From assembly GCA_017591395.1 (NCBI GenBank), contig WEDG01004275.1:1-64000 (forward strand): a stretch of DNA of 64,000 nt, in the 5' to 3' direction. Under the pieces are notes generated by a model. That model made no database searches. It saw only the letters and a program-made list of their open reading frames with translations, and had not been told where the DNA came from. The DNA is from Schistocephalus solidus. Its lineage: Eukaryota > Platyhelminthes > Cestoda > Diphyllobothriidea > Diphyllobothriidae. This document shows positions 23,801 through 33,015 of this stretch, piece after piece (position 1 is the first letter of the stretch; each line of letters opens with the position of its first letter). The position numbers and the translations under genes are program-made.

Positions 23801-26800
23801 TTCCCATCCATGCCTGGCTGCACCCCTGGTTGCCCTGGTTCGGTGGTTCCGGGCGCCTAGCTCCCGTGCACGAGGTGGTACGACATAAGCTAGCTGCCTG
23901 CCTAACAAATTGGCACCCCAGTGACGCGTCGGCCAACGCCGTCCTCCTACCTTGGCGCAACGTCTTCAGTCTCACTGATATGGCCATCTTCCTTAACAGA
24001 CACATTGTGCCCAAGTTGGCGCTTGTCTTGCAGACTTTCCAGGTATGTCTGTTGCCTTTTACCCCTTGGACTGTACCTGTTTCCTCTGATGAACACTCAT
24101 GACTTCGAGATTGCGTGCACACGCATGCCCACCACTCCCGCGGTCGCGCTCCTCAACGTACAGGTAACCTCTAGAGATTACACCTCCCGTAAGGTCTCAG
24201 CAATGTTCGCCATGGATCTTAAATTCTAACTAACTTAACGGTTATGCTTTTCCCATGTCTTGGTTCGCAGATAAATCCAAATGACCAAAAAATGGATCCG
24301 TGGAACTGGGTGATGCGCTGGGTGGACCTCCTTGATCACGCAGTCCTGGTGGATCTGTTGGAGCGTTTCTTCTTCCCCCGCTGGCTTAATGTCCTCTCGG
24401 GTTGGCTTACTCAGGCCGTTGACGCACGCAATCGACGTGCTCCGAACGCCGGCCAGTTATTCCAGGAGATTGGTGCTTGGTATTCGGGTTGGAAGGGTCA
24501 ACTGCCGGCTGAATTATCCGACTACCCCAGCATCAAAGACGCTCTCACCAAGGCCCTTGGGATGATGCAGAGGGCTATGCGCGGTGTCGTTTCTCAGGTG
24601 CGTCTCAGTCGCTGTTTTAGTCTAGTAGACGAGTCCCTGGAGGATAAATTAATGTATAATAATCATCAAGTACAACCCTGTTTTTATGGTCGAAGGTGCC
24701 GCTTGCCTTGTTGCCCAACATGAAGGTGGACTGTCAAAATGAGTTAACTAACAAGGATATATGCAAGCCAACTAAGAAGGGAATGATTTGCCTATCCCAT
24801 CTTTGTGATCGTTCAGTAACCATTTATCTAGGAGAATGTCCGATAAATGTGTTAAGGGTGGGAAAGAGTTGACTACCTGACTAAAACGATGGTCTATAGG
24901 CCTCTGTTTGAACTGTCGAACACACTTAATAAATTGCTGTTAGCTACGATCCAGTAGTATCTTACGAAGGTCTCTTCACTGCTCTGCCGCAATACTTTTT
25001 TTCGTGAATTGATACAATGTGCAAGTAGTGTGACACATTTCAAACCTGATTACCCCACTGAAGAAATTTAGTTTTTCTTGGTTTACAAGGACTATTACGG
25101 TTTTTGGTTAATATCGAAGTTTCTACGTTATGTCATCCAAGCCCCATTTCTGAAAAGTACAAATACTTAACTAGGGACTCGCTAGCCCTTCCTCCGTCTG
25201 TTTTGAACTTAATCAGACTTCGCTTTCTGCGAAGTGTCCAGGGCTACTCATTGGCGGTTTGTTTACGTTTTATTGACTTCATGTCCAGCGAAAACTGAAT
25301 CCATAACGACTTACGAACGGATATGAAGGTTCGAGTAACTAGGAAGGTTGTTCTAGCACCGGCGCCATTTATTTATTGTTCTCATATTTCGAACTTGTGC
25401 AGAAGTCCACACTCACAGATAGCAGCAGCAGCCGAAAAAAGGTTACACTTATAGGGGATATAAACCAATCAATGATCTGTGACACCAGTCTGGAGGTGAC
25501 TGCGCAGGGCTCTGTCTGCCGGTGCCAAATCAATACATCGATTGATTGATCCGAGAACCAGGCTTCAATCAATTCTCGGCTCCGTTAGTTTCCGTTAAAG
25601 ACGATTATCCTGACGCCTGCGAAGTGATCCGTTTCGTAGTTTTAAGCAGCTAATTGCAATAATCGGTCGCCCTGCCGCACAGCCAGCTTATGTTCATGTC
25701 TGTTCGATCTGAGCAAGTTTCCAGCCTGAATAGTGTAATTAAAAGGGCAGTTTAGGCATTAGATGCGATAAACCACCCCAGACCGCTCCTTGGGATTGTC
25801 CCACTGCAGCCAATCATTGTCATAAAAGGCCATCCTACCTGTAATTTGGTAAAGTGGATGTACGCAAAACCGAATTTTCTCCAAGTCAATTTGACTACCT
25901 CAGTTCGATCAGCATCTCAATTCCTCGTAGACCTTCGAGATCGGAGGACTCAATCCGACGAAATCATGGTCTCTTTATTCATATCATGGCGCAGGAAGTC
26001 TTGCGCAAGATACTTGAAGAGGCATACGACGTGGCTCAAAGTCCGCTGAGAATTGACTACCCCATAAGGCTGTTCGCATTTTGCCAAAAAGCGTACTTCA
26101 CTTTTGCCGGATCAAGGGAACTCCAGTGGGCTCCCCAATCTCCGGTTTAGTGGCCGAACTGGTCCTACAGGGACTAGAAAACACTCCTTTCGTCAAAAAT
26201 GAGCCGTTATGTTGACGACACGTTTGTTATCTTTAGAAAAATACATGTTGCAAAACTCTCATAGCTTGCTTAACGTAATCTTCCTGGATATCAAAGTTCA
26301 CGAGGGAGGAAGAACAAGAGCATATCTTATTTAGGCCTTTTTGTGGCTGCTTTTCAGATCGGCGTGCCATAAAGTCAGTAATCATTAAAAAACCAAATAT
26401 TGTTGGCCTTGGAGGACTTTGTGGAAAGCGCGTGAATTGAGAATCGGACATCAGTCATGTACTAAACCTAGAACCACTATGGTTCGAATTACCAACGAAG
26501 GCCTCTGATTGTGCAGTATTTGCCGACATTTTGCGGTCCCCGTGCTTTATCTGACTAGTCGTTTGCGAAGTCGGGTTGTTGCTTCGTCAGATTCAGCTAG
26601 GGTCCTTTGGTCCACTGGCCATTCCAAGCCTCGGCAACACAGAGCAGCAAGAAAGTTGGCAAGTTCTTGCGGTTTTAAGGAGCATGGTACCTTATCGCGC
26701 GGTCATTAATCTTTATGTGTCAGAAAAACGACCGGATGTTGATCGTGTCCCACATGCCATGTAATTATTGACTGGTTCCCACACAAAAGGTTTGACCATC

Positions 26801-28098
26801 ACGAGATGGCGGTCGACACACCGTGTTGAACAAAAACAGGTCGCACGACGTCTGTGCTGAGGCGTTAATTTGAAGCTGACCCTGGGCTCTTGACTGGCCA
26901 AGAACCTTAGTCTGTGAATCGAACCTCAGACAGGCAGGACACATCCATGTGCCGATAGAGACGGCGCGTCATCAAACTTTGCTTACCAGGCTCAGAGGAC
27001 GTTTGTGCATTCCAGCACTACTAGGTGTCTGTTCCTGACAGAACAGGCAAGCCTTCAAACCATTCGTCCGCACAAGTGAACAGTAATGCAGTGTGTCGGT
27101 TCCTTTTAGCACCATGGCGTAAATCTTAATAGATTTTTCATAGATGGTGTGGTTTTCTGCGGATTTCGAATACGGCCGGATCTATACAGCCACCCCTCTT
27201 CTTTCCTTTTAGTTTTCTCTAGCGCTTAAGTTAAATAACGTGGCAAGTAGGCCTACTTAATGAAGGTTCACGGTTTCCATGTCGCACTGCCGTCACTCGT
27301 CAGACTGCAACCCTTTACACTTCGGTAGCACTGTCGCTGTAGGTCCCCGATTACCGACCGTCGCTGAGGGGTATTCCATTTTCAGCTATTGGTAGACGCG
27401 CTAAATTACTAGCAGTAAGAAGGACGGGCAAATCTGGCTTCCTGAGTAAACTCGGCTAGCCTTTCTTAGGTATCCTTAGGTATCCATATGCATACATATT
27501 TAAAGCCACCAAAAGGCATAACTGTCAGCCCGACAGCTACAATCATCCATCTATTTAACCATGGCTTGGAAGTTCAGCGACTCGACTGGCCATTAACTTG
27601 ATGCACTTGGCGGAAAAATTGCAACTTTAAATACAAATGGCACAAGAGTGATGGTAGTCAACCATGATTCGTTGCTGTCCGAGTGTTTCAGGTCAATATA
27701 CAACGGGTTTCGTCGCCCGGTCCTACCATCCTAATTTCTTCTCTTTTCAAACTGCGAGAGGTCTTATCTTCCTTTCATGCCGTCTTAAGGAATCTCCAGC
27801 GACGTTCGTCCCCCCAGTTGCCGGAACCTCCCATTTGAGCAGCAGCACGTACCCCCTGCCGTCCGGTCTCCGGCCTGTTACCACACCGTCCAGCCTGAAG
27901 GAGCAAGTTGAAAACGCAGCCGCTCAGAGAGGTCTCCTCTATCATCCAGTGCCCAACAGATTCTACGAAGACAAACAGGTGTACCGTCTGGAGGGCTTTA
28001 TGATCTACTTCGACCGCAACGTCGCCTTCTACTACAACAGTTACGATAGCGGTTGGCACCCGATCTCCTTTGCTGAACTCATGTCTAAGACCGGATGA
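11626..28098 (+). CDS. TFIP11: Tuftelin-interacting protein 11 (spliceosome disassembly factor), 9 exons
   Basis: TFIP11 (yeast Ntr1/Spp382) activates the DHX15/Prp43 helicase to take apart lariat spliceosomes in the nucleus. Joining 11626-11862, 12332-12755, 15586-15751, 17736-18054, 19475-19756, 21743-21982, 23764-24042, 24271-24597 and 27790-28098 gives one open frame of 860 codons, close to the 837 of human. The domains are an N-terminal acidic region ([26 protein letters not shown]), a G-patch at residues 149-195 ([11 protein letters not shown]), and a GCFC-type helical domain through exons 4-8 ([44 protein letters not shown]). The C-terminal R3H-like end has [18 protein letters not shown]. 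The ATG at 11626 is chosen because homology starts right after it. Introns 5 and 6 seem to be GC-AG. The last acceptor (TTAAG) is the least certain boundary. Confidence 0.93.
12332..12755 (+). CDS. TFIP11: TFIP11 exon 2 (G-patch)
   Basis: Acceptor TTTAACAG|GAGGG; phase 0 in, phase 1 out at donor GACT|GTAGGT. It encodes an acidic stretch (DEEEDKQ), then [20 protein letters not shown] and [11 protein letters not shown], the G-patch that in TFIP11 contacts DHX15. The frame remains open past the donor into the intron, but only this donor joins in frame to exon 3. Confidence 0.88.
12756..15585 (+). other. TFIP11 intron 2
   Basis: GTAGGT...TAG intron of 2.8 kb. It has short open frames at 13018-13362, 13566-13934 and 14839-15192 (+), none recognisable. 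No tRNA or element with clear ends was seen. Confidence 0.6.
15586..15751 (+). CDS. TFIP11: TFIP11 exon 3
   Basis: Acceptor CATGTAG|CGGGC (phase 1 in); donor AACAG|GTTTGT (phase 2 out). It encodes the basic linker [16 protein letters not shown], followed by [13 protein letters not shown]. This corresponds to KKKPKYSYKTVEELKAKG in human TFIP11. Confidence 0.8.
17736..18054 (+). CDS. TFIP11: TFIP11 exon 4
   Basis: Acceptor AAACGCAG|TGAAC (phase 2 in); donor ACTGAT|GTAAGT (phase 0 out). It encodes [18 protein letters not shown], a hallmark of the family, and the start of the helical region ([17 protein letters not shown]). Confidence 0.92.
19475..19756 (+). CDS. TFIP11: TFIP11 exon 5, followed by a GC donor
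   Basis: Acceptor GTAACTAG|ATTAT, phase 0. It encodes 94 codons of the GCFC-type domain ending LLLKWNPLK, which aligns with EWDPLK in human. Homology continues directly into exon 6 (DPKYG), so the exon must stop at CTAAAG|GCATGC, a GC rather than GT donor. Confidence 0.88.
21743..21982 (+). CDS. TFIP11: TFIP11 exon 6, followed by a GC donor
   Basis: Acceptor CATCCTCAG|GATCC, phase 0, 80 codons. It runs from [19 protein letters not shown] to [10 protein letters not shown], like LDQLIFPKLQ in human. The donor is TTACAG|GCAAGT, which fits the known GC-donor consensus perfectly. Confidence 0.9.
22380..22640 (+). repeat. tRNA-derived SINE with hammerhead-like core (TFIP11 intron 6)
   Basis: The head at 22388-22470 resembles a decayed tRNA: a box-A-like GTGGCTCAAAATTTAGAGC and a box-B-like GGGCTCAAGTCTC. 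The body follows (GCGCAACACCTGGGGTTGAA). At 22488 comes CTGATGA, a GGCT/AGCC stem with an AATA loop, then GAAA at 22509, which is the order of the hammerhead ribozyme catalytic core. A CCAG/CTGG hairpin follows. The bases next to the stem (C and A) do not pair, and I could not find convincing stems I and III. Confidence 0.55.
22725..22870 (-). mobile_element. Penelope-like element 3' tail (TFIP11 intron 6)
   Basis: On the - strand this reads CTCTGACGAGGAACCC, a short spacer, GAGTTCGAAAGC, then an AATAAATAAATGG tail. The terminal structure matches the Penelope-type end at 25360-25640 (GTTCGAAAT, then AATAAATAAATGG). CTGACGAG followed by a GAAC/GTTC stem and CGAAA resembles a hammerhead core, as known for Penelope terminal repeats. 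No coding part is left. Confidence 0.5.
23764..24042 (+). CDS. TFIP11: TFIP11 exon 7
   Basis: Acceptor TTCTGCAG|GCTGC, phase 0, 93 codons, donor TTCCAG|GTATGT. It encodes the most conserved block: [37 protein letters not shown] and NRHIVPKL. Confidence 0.95.
24271..24597 (+). CDS. TFIP11: TFIP11 exon 8
   Basis: Acceptor GTTCGCAG|ATAAA, phase 0, 109 codons, donor TCTCAG|GTGCGT. It encodes [43 protein letters not shown] and [10 protein letters not shown]. Each has a counterpart in human TFIP11. Confidence 0.95.
25360..25640 (-). mobile_element. Penelope-like element, C-terminal coding end and tail (TFIP11 intron 8)
   Basis: The - strand encodes [12 protein letters not shown], resembling the LxEAWxSxxxSINR motif near the end of Penelope-like proteins. 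It is followed by a degraded CTGxGAG...GTTCGAAA tail and AATAAATAAATGG. It is truncated upstream and too decayed to be active. Family assignment rests on this motif and the tail it shares with 22725-22870. Confidence 0.5.
25740..26480 (+). mobile_element. Penelope-like RT fragment (TFIP11 intron 8)
   Basis: The + strand at 26010-26250 encodes, across frameshifts and stops, [17 protein letters not shown], a degraded APQSPV (from MGSPxSP), WPNW, and then [12 protein letters not shown]. TYFxFxGxxYxQxxGxxMGSPxS followed by RYVDDTFVI is the characteristic order of Penelope-like RTs. 25970-26010 ([11 protein letters not shown]) may be an earlier, degraded part. The orientation is opposite to the neighbouring tail at 25360-25640, so these are two insertions or a rearranged one. 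Confidence 0.65.
27790..28098 (+). CDS. TFIP11: TFIP11 exon 9 (C-terminus and stop)
   Basis: Encodes [39 protein letters not shown] and ISFAELM, then TGA at 28096-28098. The acceptor GTCTTAAG|GAATC is the only phase-0 site found, but TTAAG is less usual than CAG. Part of the C-terminal region of vertebrate TFIP11 (about 40 residues) has no counterpart, so a small upstream exon in the 3.2-kb intron cannot be excluded. Confidence 0.85.
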   Translation, partial: ESPATFVPPVAGTSHLSSSTYPLPSGLRPVTTPSSLKEQVENAAAQRGLLYHPVPNRFYEDKQVYRLEGFMIYFDRNVAFYYNSYDSGWHPISFAELMSKTG

Positions 28099-28222
28099 TA
28101 TACCGATAGTGGCTTTATCTTGTAAATAAGGACAGCTTTAAATTTTTGCAATCTTTGGGAATAATCTTTACATTGACAAAAGTTCTGACTCGCCTATTCA
28201 AGTTGGTCACCCATTTAAAGGG
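28099..28222. promoter_or_regulatory. Shared 3' region of two convergent genes
   Basis: Only 124 bp separate the TFIP11 stop (+) from the caspase stop (-). On the + strand AAATAA at about 28122 and AATAAT at about 28161 are possible weak poly(A) signals. Any ordinary 3' UTR of either gene would overlap the other transcript. Confidence 0.5.
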
Positions 28223-29413
28223 TTAAGAGGCGTCTCTGGTAGAAAGAAAGAACGGTCTCCTTAGGTTTGTGGCCGGCTGAGATATCTGCTTGCACATCTG
28301 ATCCTGTGATTGTTCAACGATAATTCTGTTCACTTCAGCCAGGAGATCTATGACATGCAACTTATCACTTAGTCTGCGAAAAACATCCAAAAGCACTTGA
28401 ATGAACCAGCTGCCCTCTTCTTCAGATCGCCAGGATACAAAACCCGGAAGTGTGGAGTAAGCTATCACGCAATCACTCATGTAGGGTAGTGAATTCCAGG
28501 AAGAATTGCTTATGGGAGCGTCTGTTCCATCCGCTGGCTTGAAAATGTTGCTTGTAACGACATAATCAGTGTTGACCGTACCAAAGTCCTGTGCACGCCC
28601 TCGGCACGCTTGGAGGATAAGCAGTTTTGGTTTTCCTGCAAGTCCGGGCAGTGCCTTGTTGGTGAAATAACTGAGCAATTTTTCAACGCTGACCAAGTGT
28701 CCCTCAGAAGTGTAGATATAATCGCGTAGACCATGGGACATCAAAACCATTCCACCAGCGTCTACGGAAGCATGCTCTGGTTTGGCTGCAAATGCGGCCA
28801 GTCTGTCAAGCAGAGTCGGGGTGTCGGGGTCCTCCAAAACTTCAACAGAGTAACCTATATCTTGGAAGAGCAAGGCCAGTTCTTCGGTGTCCTTTCTGGA
28901 GCCTAGACGAGGTTTCAGGCCGCACACTGGGGTGAATTCGCTAATGTTTACTATCAAAATATAACCAAGTGGCGTAGTGCATACAGGATAAGGAGAAATT
29001 ATGTAATGACTGAGTTTTCTTGGGCCGGAATAGTTTTCCTGCATTATGTCTTCGCCTTGTGGTTCATCTGCTCGCATTATGCCGGTCGAAGAGGATTTAT
29101 TAGAGAGGAGACGGATATTAACTGACTCTTCCGTTGGCAGGCTGGTTTCCAGAAGCTCAAGTATGTGGAACTGTTTCGTTGCCCTGAGCGCAGAACAAAA
29201 GGAACTAAATGCATTTGGACCACAGCGAACTAGCGTATCTAGTAGTAGGCGTATTTTCTGCGCTGGCGTTGTGGCAGCAAGGATTAGACACCGCTGATTG
29301 TCTGATATTATATTTTCGCCAAACAGGTGGTCAAGAATCTCCTCCACACTGTGCACATCGCTAACCAGCTGAACTCGGTGCTTTCGTAAGGTATCGGAAT
29401 GTTGCTTTTCCAT
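28223..29413 (-). CDS. CARD-containing initiator caspase, caspase-2-like, single exon
   Basis: A cysteine protease of the apoptosis pathway (peptidase C14), 396 residues, uninterrupted. Residues 1-90 form a CARD like that of caspase-2 (SDTLRKHRVQLVSDV, IISDNQRCLI, GPNAFSSFCSALRATKQFHI), which would recruit it to an activating platform. The p20 part starts near residue 150. The S1-pocket Arg is in GSRKDTEEL (about R173), the catalytic His in LMSHGLRD (H227), and the catalytic Cys in the canonical LLILQACRG (C270). The linker has Asp residues at about 283, 295 and 298 that could be cleaved. The p10 part contains GFVSWRSEEEGSWF (R329 in the substrate site). All key residues are present. The lack of introns is unusual beside a nine-exon neighbour. 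Confidence 0.93.
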   Translation of the reverse strand: MEKQHSDTLRKHRVQLVSDVHSVEEILDHLFGENIISDNQRCLILAATTPAQKIRLLLDTLVRCGPNAFSSFCSALRATKQFHILELLETSLPTEESVNIRLLSNKSSSTGIMRADEPQGEDIMQENYSGPRKLSHYIISPYPVCTTPLGYILIVNISEFTPVCGLKPRLGSRKDTEELALLFQDIGYSVEVLEDPDTPTLLDRLAAFAAKPEHASVDAGGMVLMSHGLRDYIYTSEGHLVSVEKLLSYFTNKALPGLAGKPKLLILQACRGRAQDFGTVNTDYVVTSNIFKPADGTDAPISNSSWNSLPYMSDCVIAYSTLPGFVSWRSEEEGSWFIQVLLDVFRRLSDKLHVIDLLAEVNRIIVEQSQDQMCKQISQPATNLRRPFFLSTRDAS

Positions 29414-32340
29414 CCCCTCTGGCCCTTTGTGGTTTCTAAAATTTCAAAGTGACCTCATTAGGCCGGAACATACATAATAATGTGGTTCAGACTATTTATG
29501 CTCGATCACTTTCCAACGACATCAAGAGGTTAAACTGGCGCCCAGCTAACTTGTGCGCAAATCATCACTGCGGCTGGGGAAGTGTCGATACATTAGGCCG
29601 GAGTCAAAAGAGGTCGGTAGTCCAACTGCGAGCAGTGAACTTCGAAAATAGTCATAAGATTTAAAGAGGGAGACAATGAGTGACGCCAGTCTGGAAAACT
29701 AGCCGGAATGGAGACGTCTAGAGTTCAAATTAGCTACGGAGAGGCATTGGAATGCACTGAGCCAATAGCTGTAAGCCTGATGTGTGACAGTCCTTACCAT
29801 TCATGCGTTCTTACGACCTTAACTACTCGAACCGATTACTAAACACCCACTAGTAGTCTACGCTGGCTGTATAGAGGAGGTACTTTTTATTTGCTGTGGG
29901 CTATTTACTTGAGTGATCAGATATTTCCCCACAAAAGCAAGTCTACTCGTAGAAAACGTAAGATAAGTGAACAAAGCTTCGTAACCAAAATGGCTCAGTA
30001 CCTTCAATTCAGGCAACAGCTTTAAAGTTGCTCAGAATGTGGTCCAAGTTATTGACCTATTAGATTACAGCTAGGCTTAACCCCTTCGTTGAGTGGAGGA
30101 TATTAAATGAGGTAAGTGGTGAGGAATTTTCCTCACTTGTGGCTTTGTTTATTGAAAAAATGAAACTGTACCCGAAAGATAGCAAGCTGAGTGGCACGCG
30201 GCGCTACAAAAACACTGAGCAAAATGGTTACTATTTGACCTACAGCAAGCTGTCAGTGAACCTGACAAATGTTTTTCTTCAGGGGAACTCGCCGCGATCT
30301 TTCGGCGAGACTTTTCCACCGAGCTGGGTTGGGCACGTTTTATGTTGTCCACGCTAGGAGCTAGGTGGTGCTGCCGTCGATCCTGTGCCGCTGCTCACCT
30401 AGAGACGTCGAGGAGGAAACCAAAACAAAACCTGACTCGACACAGTTTGGTAAAACCTGGAAGTGGCCCTCGGGCTCCCCAGCTCCGTTACCGCAGATTG
30501 TCACCCGTTGAGAGGTGCACTTCGTGATATGATCGAAGCGAGTAGATCAGGTGTAAGCACAGCTATACCTCGTGCCTTGTCGAGGCCCAGATATGAACAA
30601 AGGAAGCGGGCGCACAGTACTACGAGGCTCGTCTGACAATAGTATCGAGACAAGTCTAAACAAAAGGTTGGCTTGAATAACCATACCTTTGCGTGTATAC
30701 CGGATGCCACTAATGCCCATTTAGGCACAAATACCCCAGACGTGTATTAAAAATGCACAACAGACGGTATAGAAGAGTTCAGGGATAGGTGTGTTAGGGT
30801 TATAAATGCGGACTCGTTACGTCAAATTTCCAACACTACTTTCAATTATCCTTCTATTTTCTTGCTTAAGGAGCCACTCTTCCTGTTGAATAACAACACA
30901 TGTGACACACCTTTCGGTGTTATCCGACGGATCTCGTGATCCACAATTTCGCTATTGCTGGAAAATAAAAACCTTCGATAAAGCCTTTGGGAAGAGGACG
31001 CTCCTTTTACATACAATACCCATCAGCATTTCCGGTGGTTATTGTTTCAAGTATAGCAGGTGATGCGGATATTCCGGTGAAAATTGACAATTTAGCGGTT
31101 TATGCAAAATCAAAAACCGAAATATGGTCCATTTTAAGAGAAATGTTGCGACCGTTCACAAGAAAATTATTTCGGGTCGGCATATACCCTGACAGTATTG
31201 TAATAGTTTTTGTCTAGCAGCTCAATTTTTGGGAATTTTGATCTTTTTGAATAACTGCGTAGAGCTTGCGTCAATCATATCGGGGAACTACTGCACGGAT
31301 TGTGCCTCCTGAACCAAATAAGAAGAATAAGGTGATATCAATACTATTTGCATAGTAACACGTACGAGCTAGCCATGGGCAACTGTTATATTATCAGGGT
31401 ATTTGGAATATCCTTATATACTCGCGTAATTATTCGCAACGAATGGAGCCCAGCTTACTGCAAAATTAATTTGGTGAAAAAATCGACCCGTCTTCAATAT
31501 TGGACATCGTGCTGGAGTTTCTATGATCACTGACTATTTATTCATCGACGAGTACTCAGATGTGAAGGGCCTGATAACAATTTCGTAGCGTTACGATTGC
31601 TCTGCTAGGCTTCCCCAACATCAACCTCGTTATTTCAATCACACACGTACTCATCGACTGCACACGCCCATACAATGAGTTGTTATTTTCGTTGCTCACA
31701 TGTTTCACCCGGAACATGTTTTACTCACGGCCTGAATCCCGACCACCTGGGGTTCAACCCCGTGGAGGAAACTGTATGGAGTTATGACCTACAAAATTGC
31801 TCTTGATAGTGGAGCGGTCAGGAGGACTGTATTACTGGCCTTGATGATCATGTGCACTCTAGACAAGACTTCATTTAACCCGAGCTTACGTACAGTGCAC
31901 TCACACGAGTGATCTGGGGTGTCGTCTCAGTCAATCAGCGTACGTAATACTAGCCAGCTATGCGTAGATCTTGCGCAAGCGTCAAAACGCTGGTAAATTG
32001 TTATCAAAGCTAGAAATAACTGGTTTTTGCGCCGGTTCCTGGGTTAACGCTTGGGAGAATTGCTCACAATGTAGTGTACTAGGAAAATAATTAAAGGTCT
32101 ATATACGTGTCCATTCTTTTAAATAAAGAAAATGTGTAGATGAACCCACTACTGAAGCAATAAAATTGAACTGGAGGCGATTCGCCATAGACCATTTTAA
32201 ATCAGCCGCTTTATTCAATGGTGTTGTAAAATTAGCAGATACATTCACTAGCAAATACCACTTGTTTTATTAAACATTCTCATACTATATACTTAAGGCC
32301 ATTGTCCTCATATAGTTGGCTTGTTGATTAATAAAAAGAC
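29414..32340. other. No recognised gene; caspase promoter side at the left end
   Basis: Only short open frames, such as 30139-30357 (+), 30149-30352 (-) and 30987-31217 (+), none recognisable. The caspase promoter should lie between 29414 and about 30 kb. At about 31745-31770, GGGGTTCAACCCC is a short palindrome like a tRNA T-arm but without the rest of a tRNA. Confidence 0.45.
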
Positions 32341-32346
32341 ATAGGT

Positions 32347-32721
32347 GCCGCTACGCATGCTACACATCAAATTCGTTAATCTGTAATCGTACATTAAATT
32401 GCTAATTAATCTCTTTACTTTTAACATTCAATGCCTGATTTTAGTCCAAGTCTCTAATATCATGCAACAAGCGCGATGCAGTTGAGTAAGCAATTGATTA
32501 ATCACTTCATTTCTCACTATACCTTGCAAGTCAAATTCAGCCGCTACGCATGCTACACATCAAATTCGCTAATGTGTAATCGTACACGAAATTGCTAATA
32601 ACTCTCTTTTCTCTTAACGTGCAATGCCTGATTTTAGTCCGAGTCTCTTATTTCATGCAACAAGCGCGATGCAGTTGAGTAAGTAATTGATTAATCACTT
32701 CCTTTCTTCCTATACCTTGCA
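32347..32721 (+). repeat. Two-unit direct repeat, about 182 bp per unit
   Basis: Unit 1 is 32347-32528 and unit 2 is 32540-32721, offset 193 bp. Both begin GCCGCTACGCATGCTACACA, contain CAATGCCTGATTTTAGTCC and CATGCAACAAGCGCGATGC, and end TATACCTTGCA. They differ at roughly one base in ten. They could be a satellite remnant or a duplicated part of an unknown repeat. Confidence 0.85.
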
Positions 32722-32969
32722 CGAACTTTACCCCTAATGCCGTCATTAAATCAATACTCCCTCGAAACCTACTCATAAATATCGCCTTAGCCGCATTCGC
32801 TAACTTAAAACAAAACTACCGCAAACCTTAACCTAACATCAACCCAAAACCTCACACGTAGCCCAAACCTAACCGTTGTACATGTGCACTACTCATGCTA
32901 AAATTCTGCCCAATCTCTAATTGAACAATAAAGGGTTGTAACTGACATTTATTTAGGCTACAGTAGCTA

Positions 32970-33015
32970 TCAATATTTATATATGTATATGTATATATGT
33001 ATATTGTATATTTAT
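32970..33015. repeat. AT-rich TATATG/TATA simple repeat
   Basis: Imperfect alternation of TATATG and TATA at the 3' end of the - strand LINE. It probably grew from the LINE's terminal repeat. Confidence 0.7.

Noticed and set aside
30987..31217. Frame with DNLAVYAKSKTEIWSIL resembling an LTR-element RT motif
   Set aside because: Only a vague likeness; no other RT motif around it.
31735..31775. GGGGTTCAACCCC considered as a tRNA T-arm
   Set aside because: No acceptor, D or anticodon arm at the right distances.
32810..32890. CCTAAC/CCCAAACC-rich stretch considered as interstitial telomere
   Set aside because: No regular TTAGGG periodicity.
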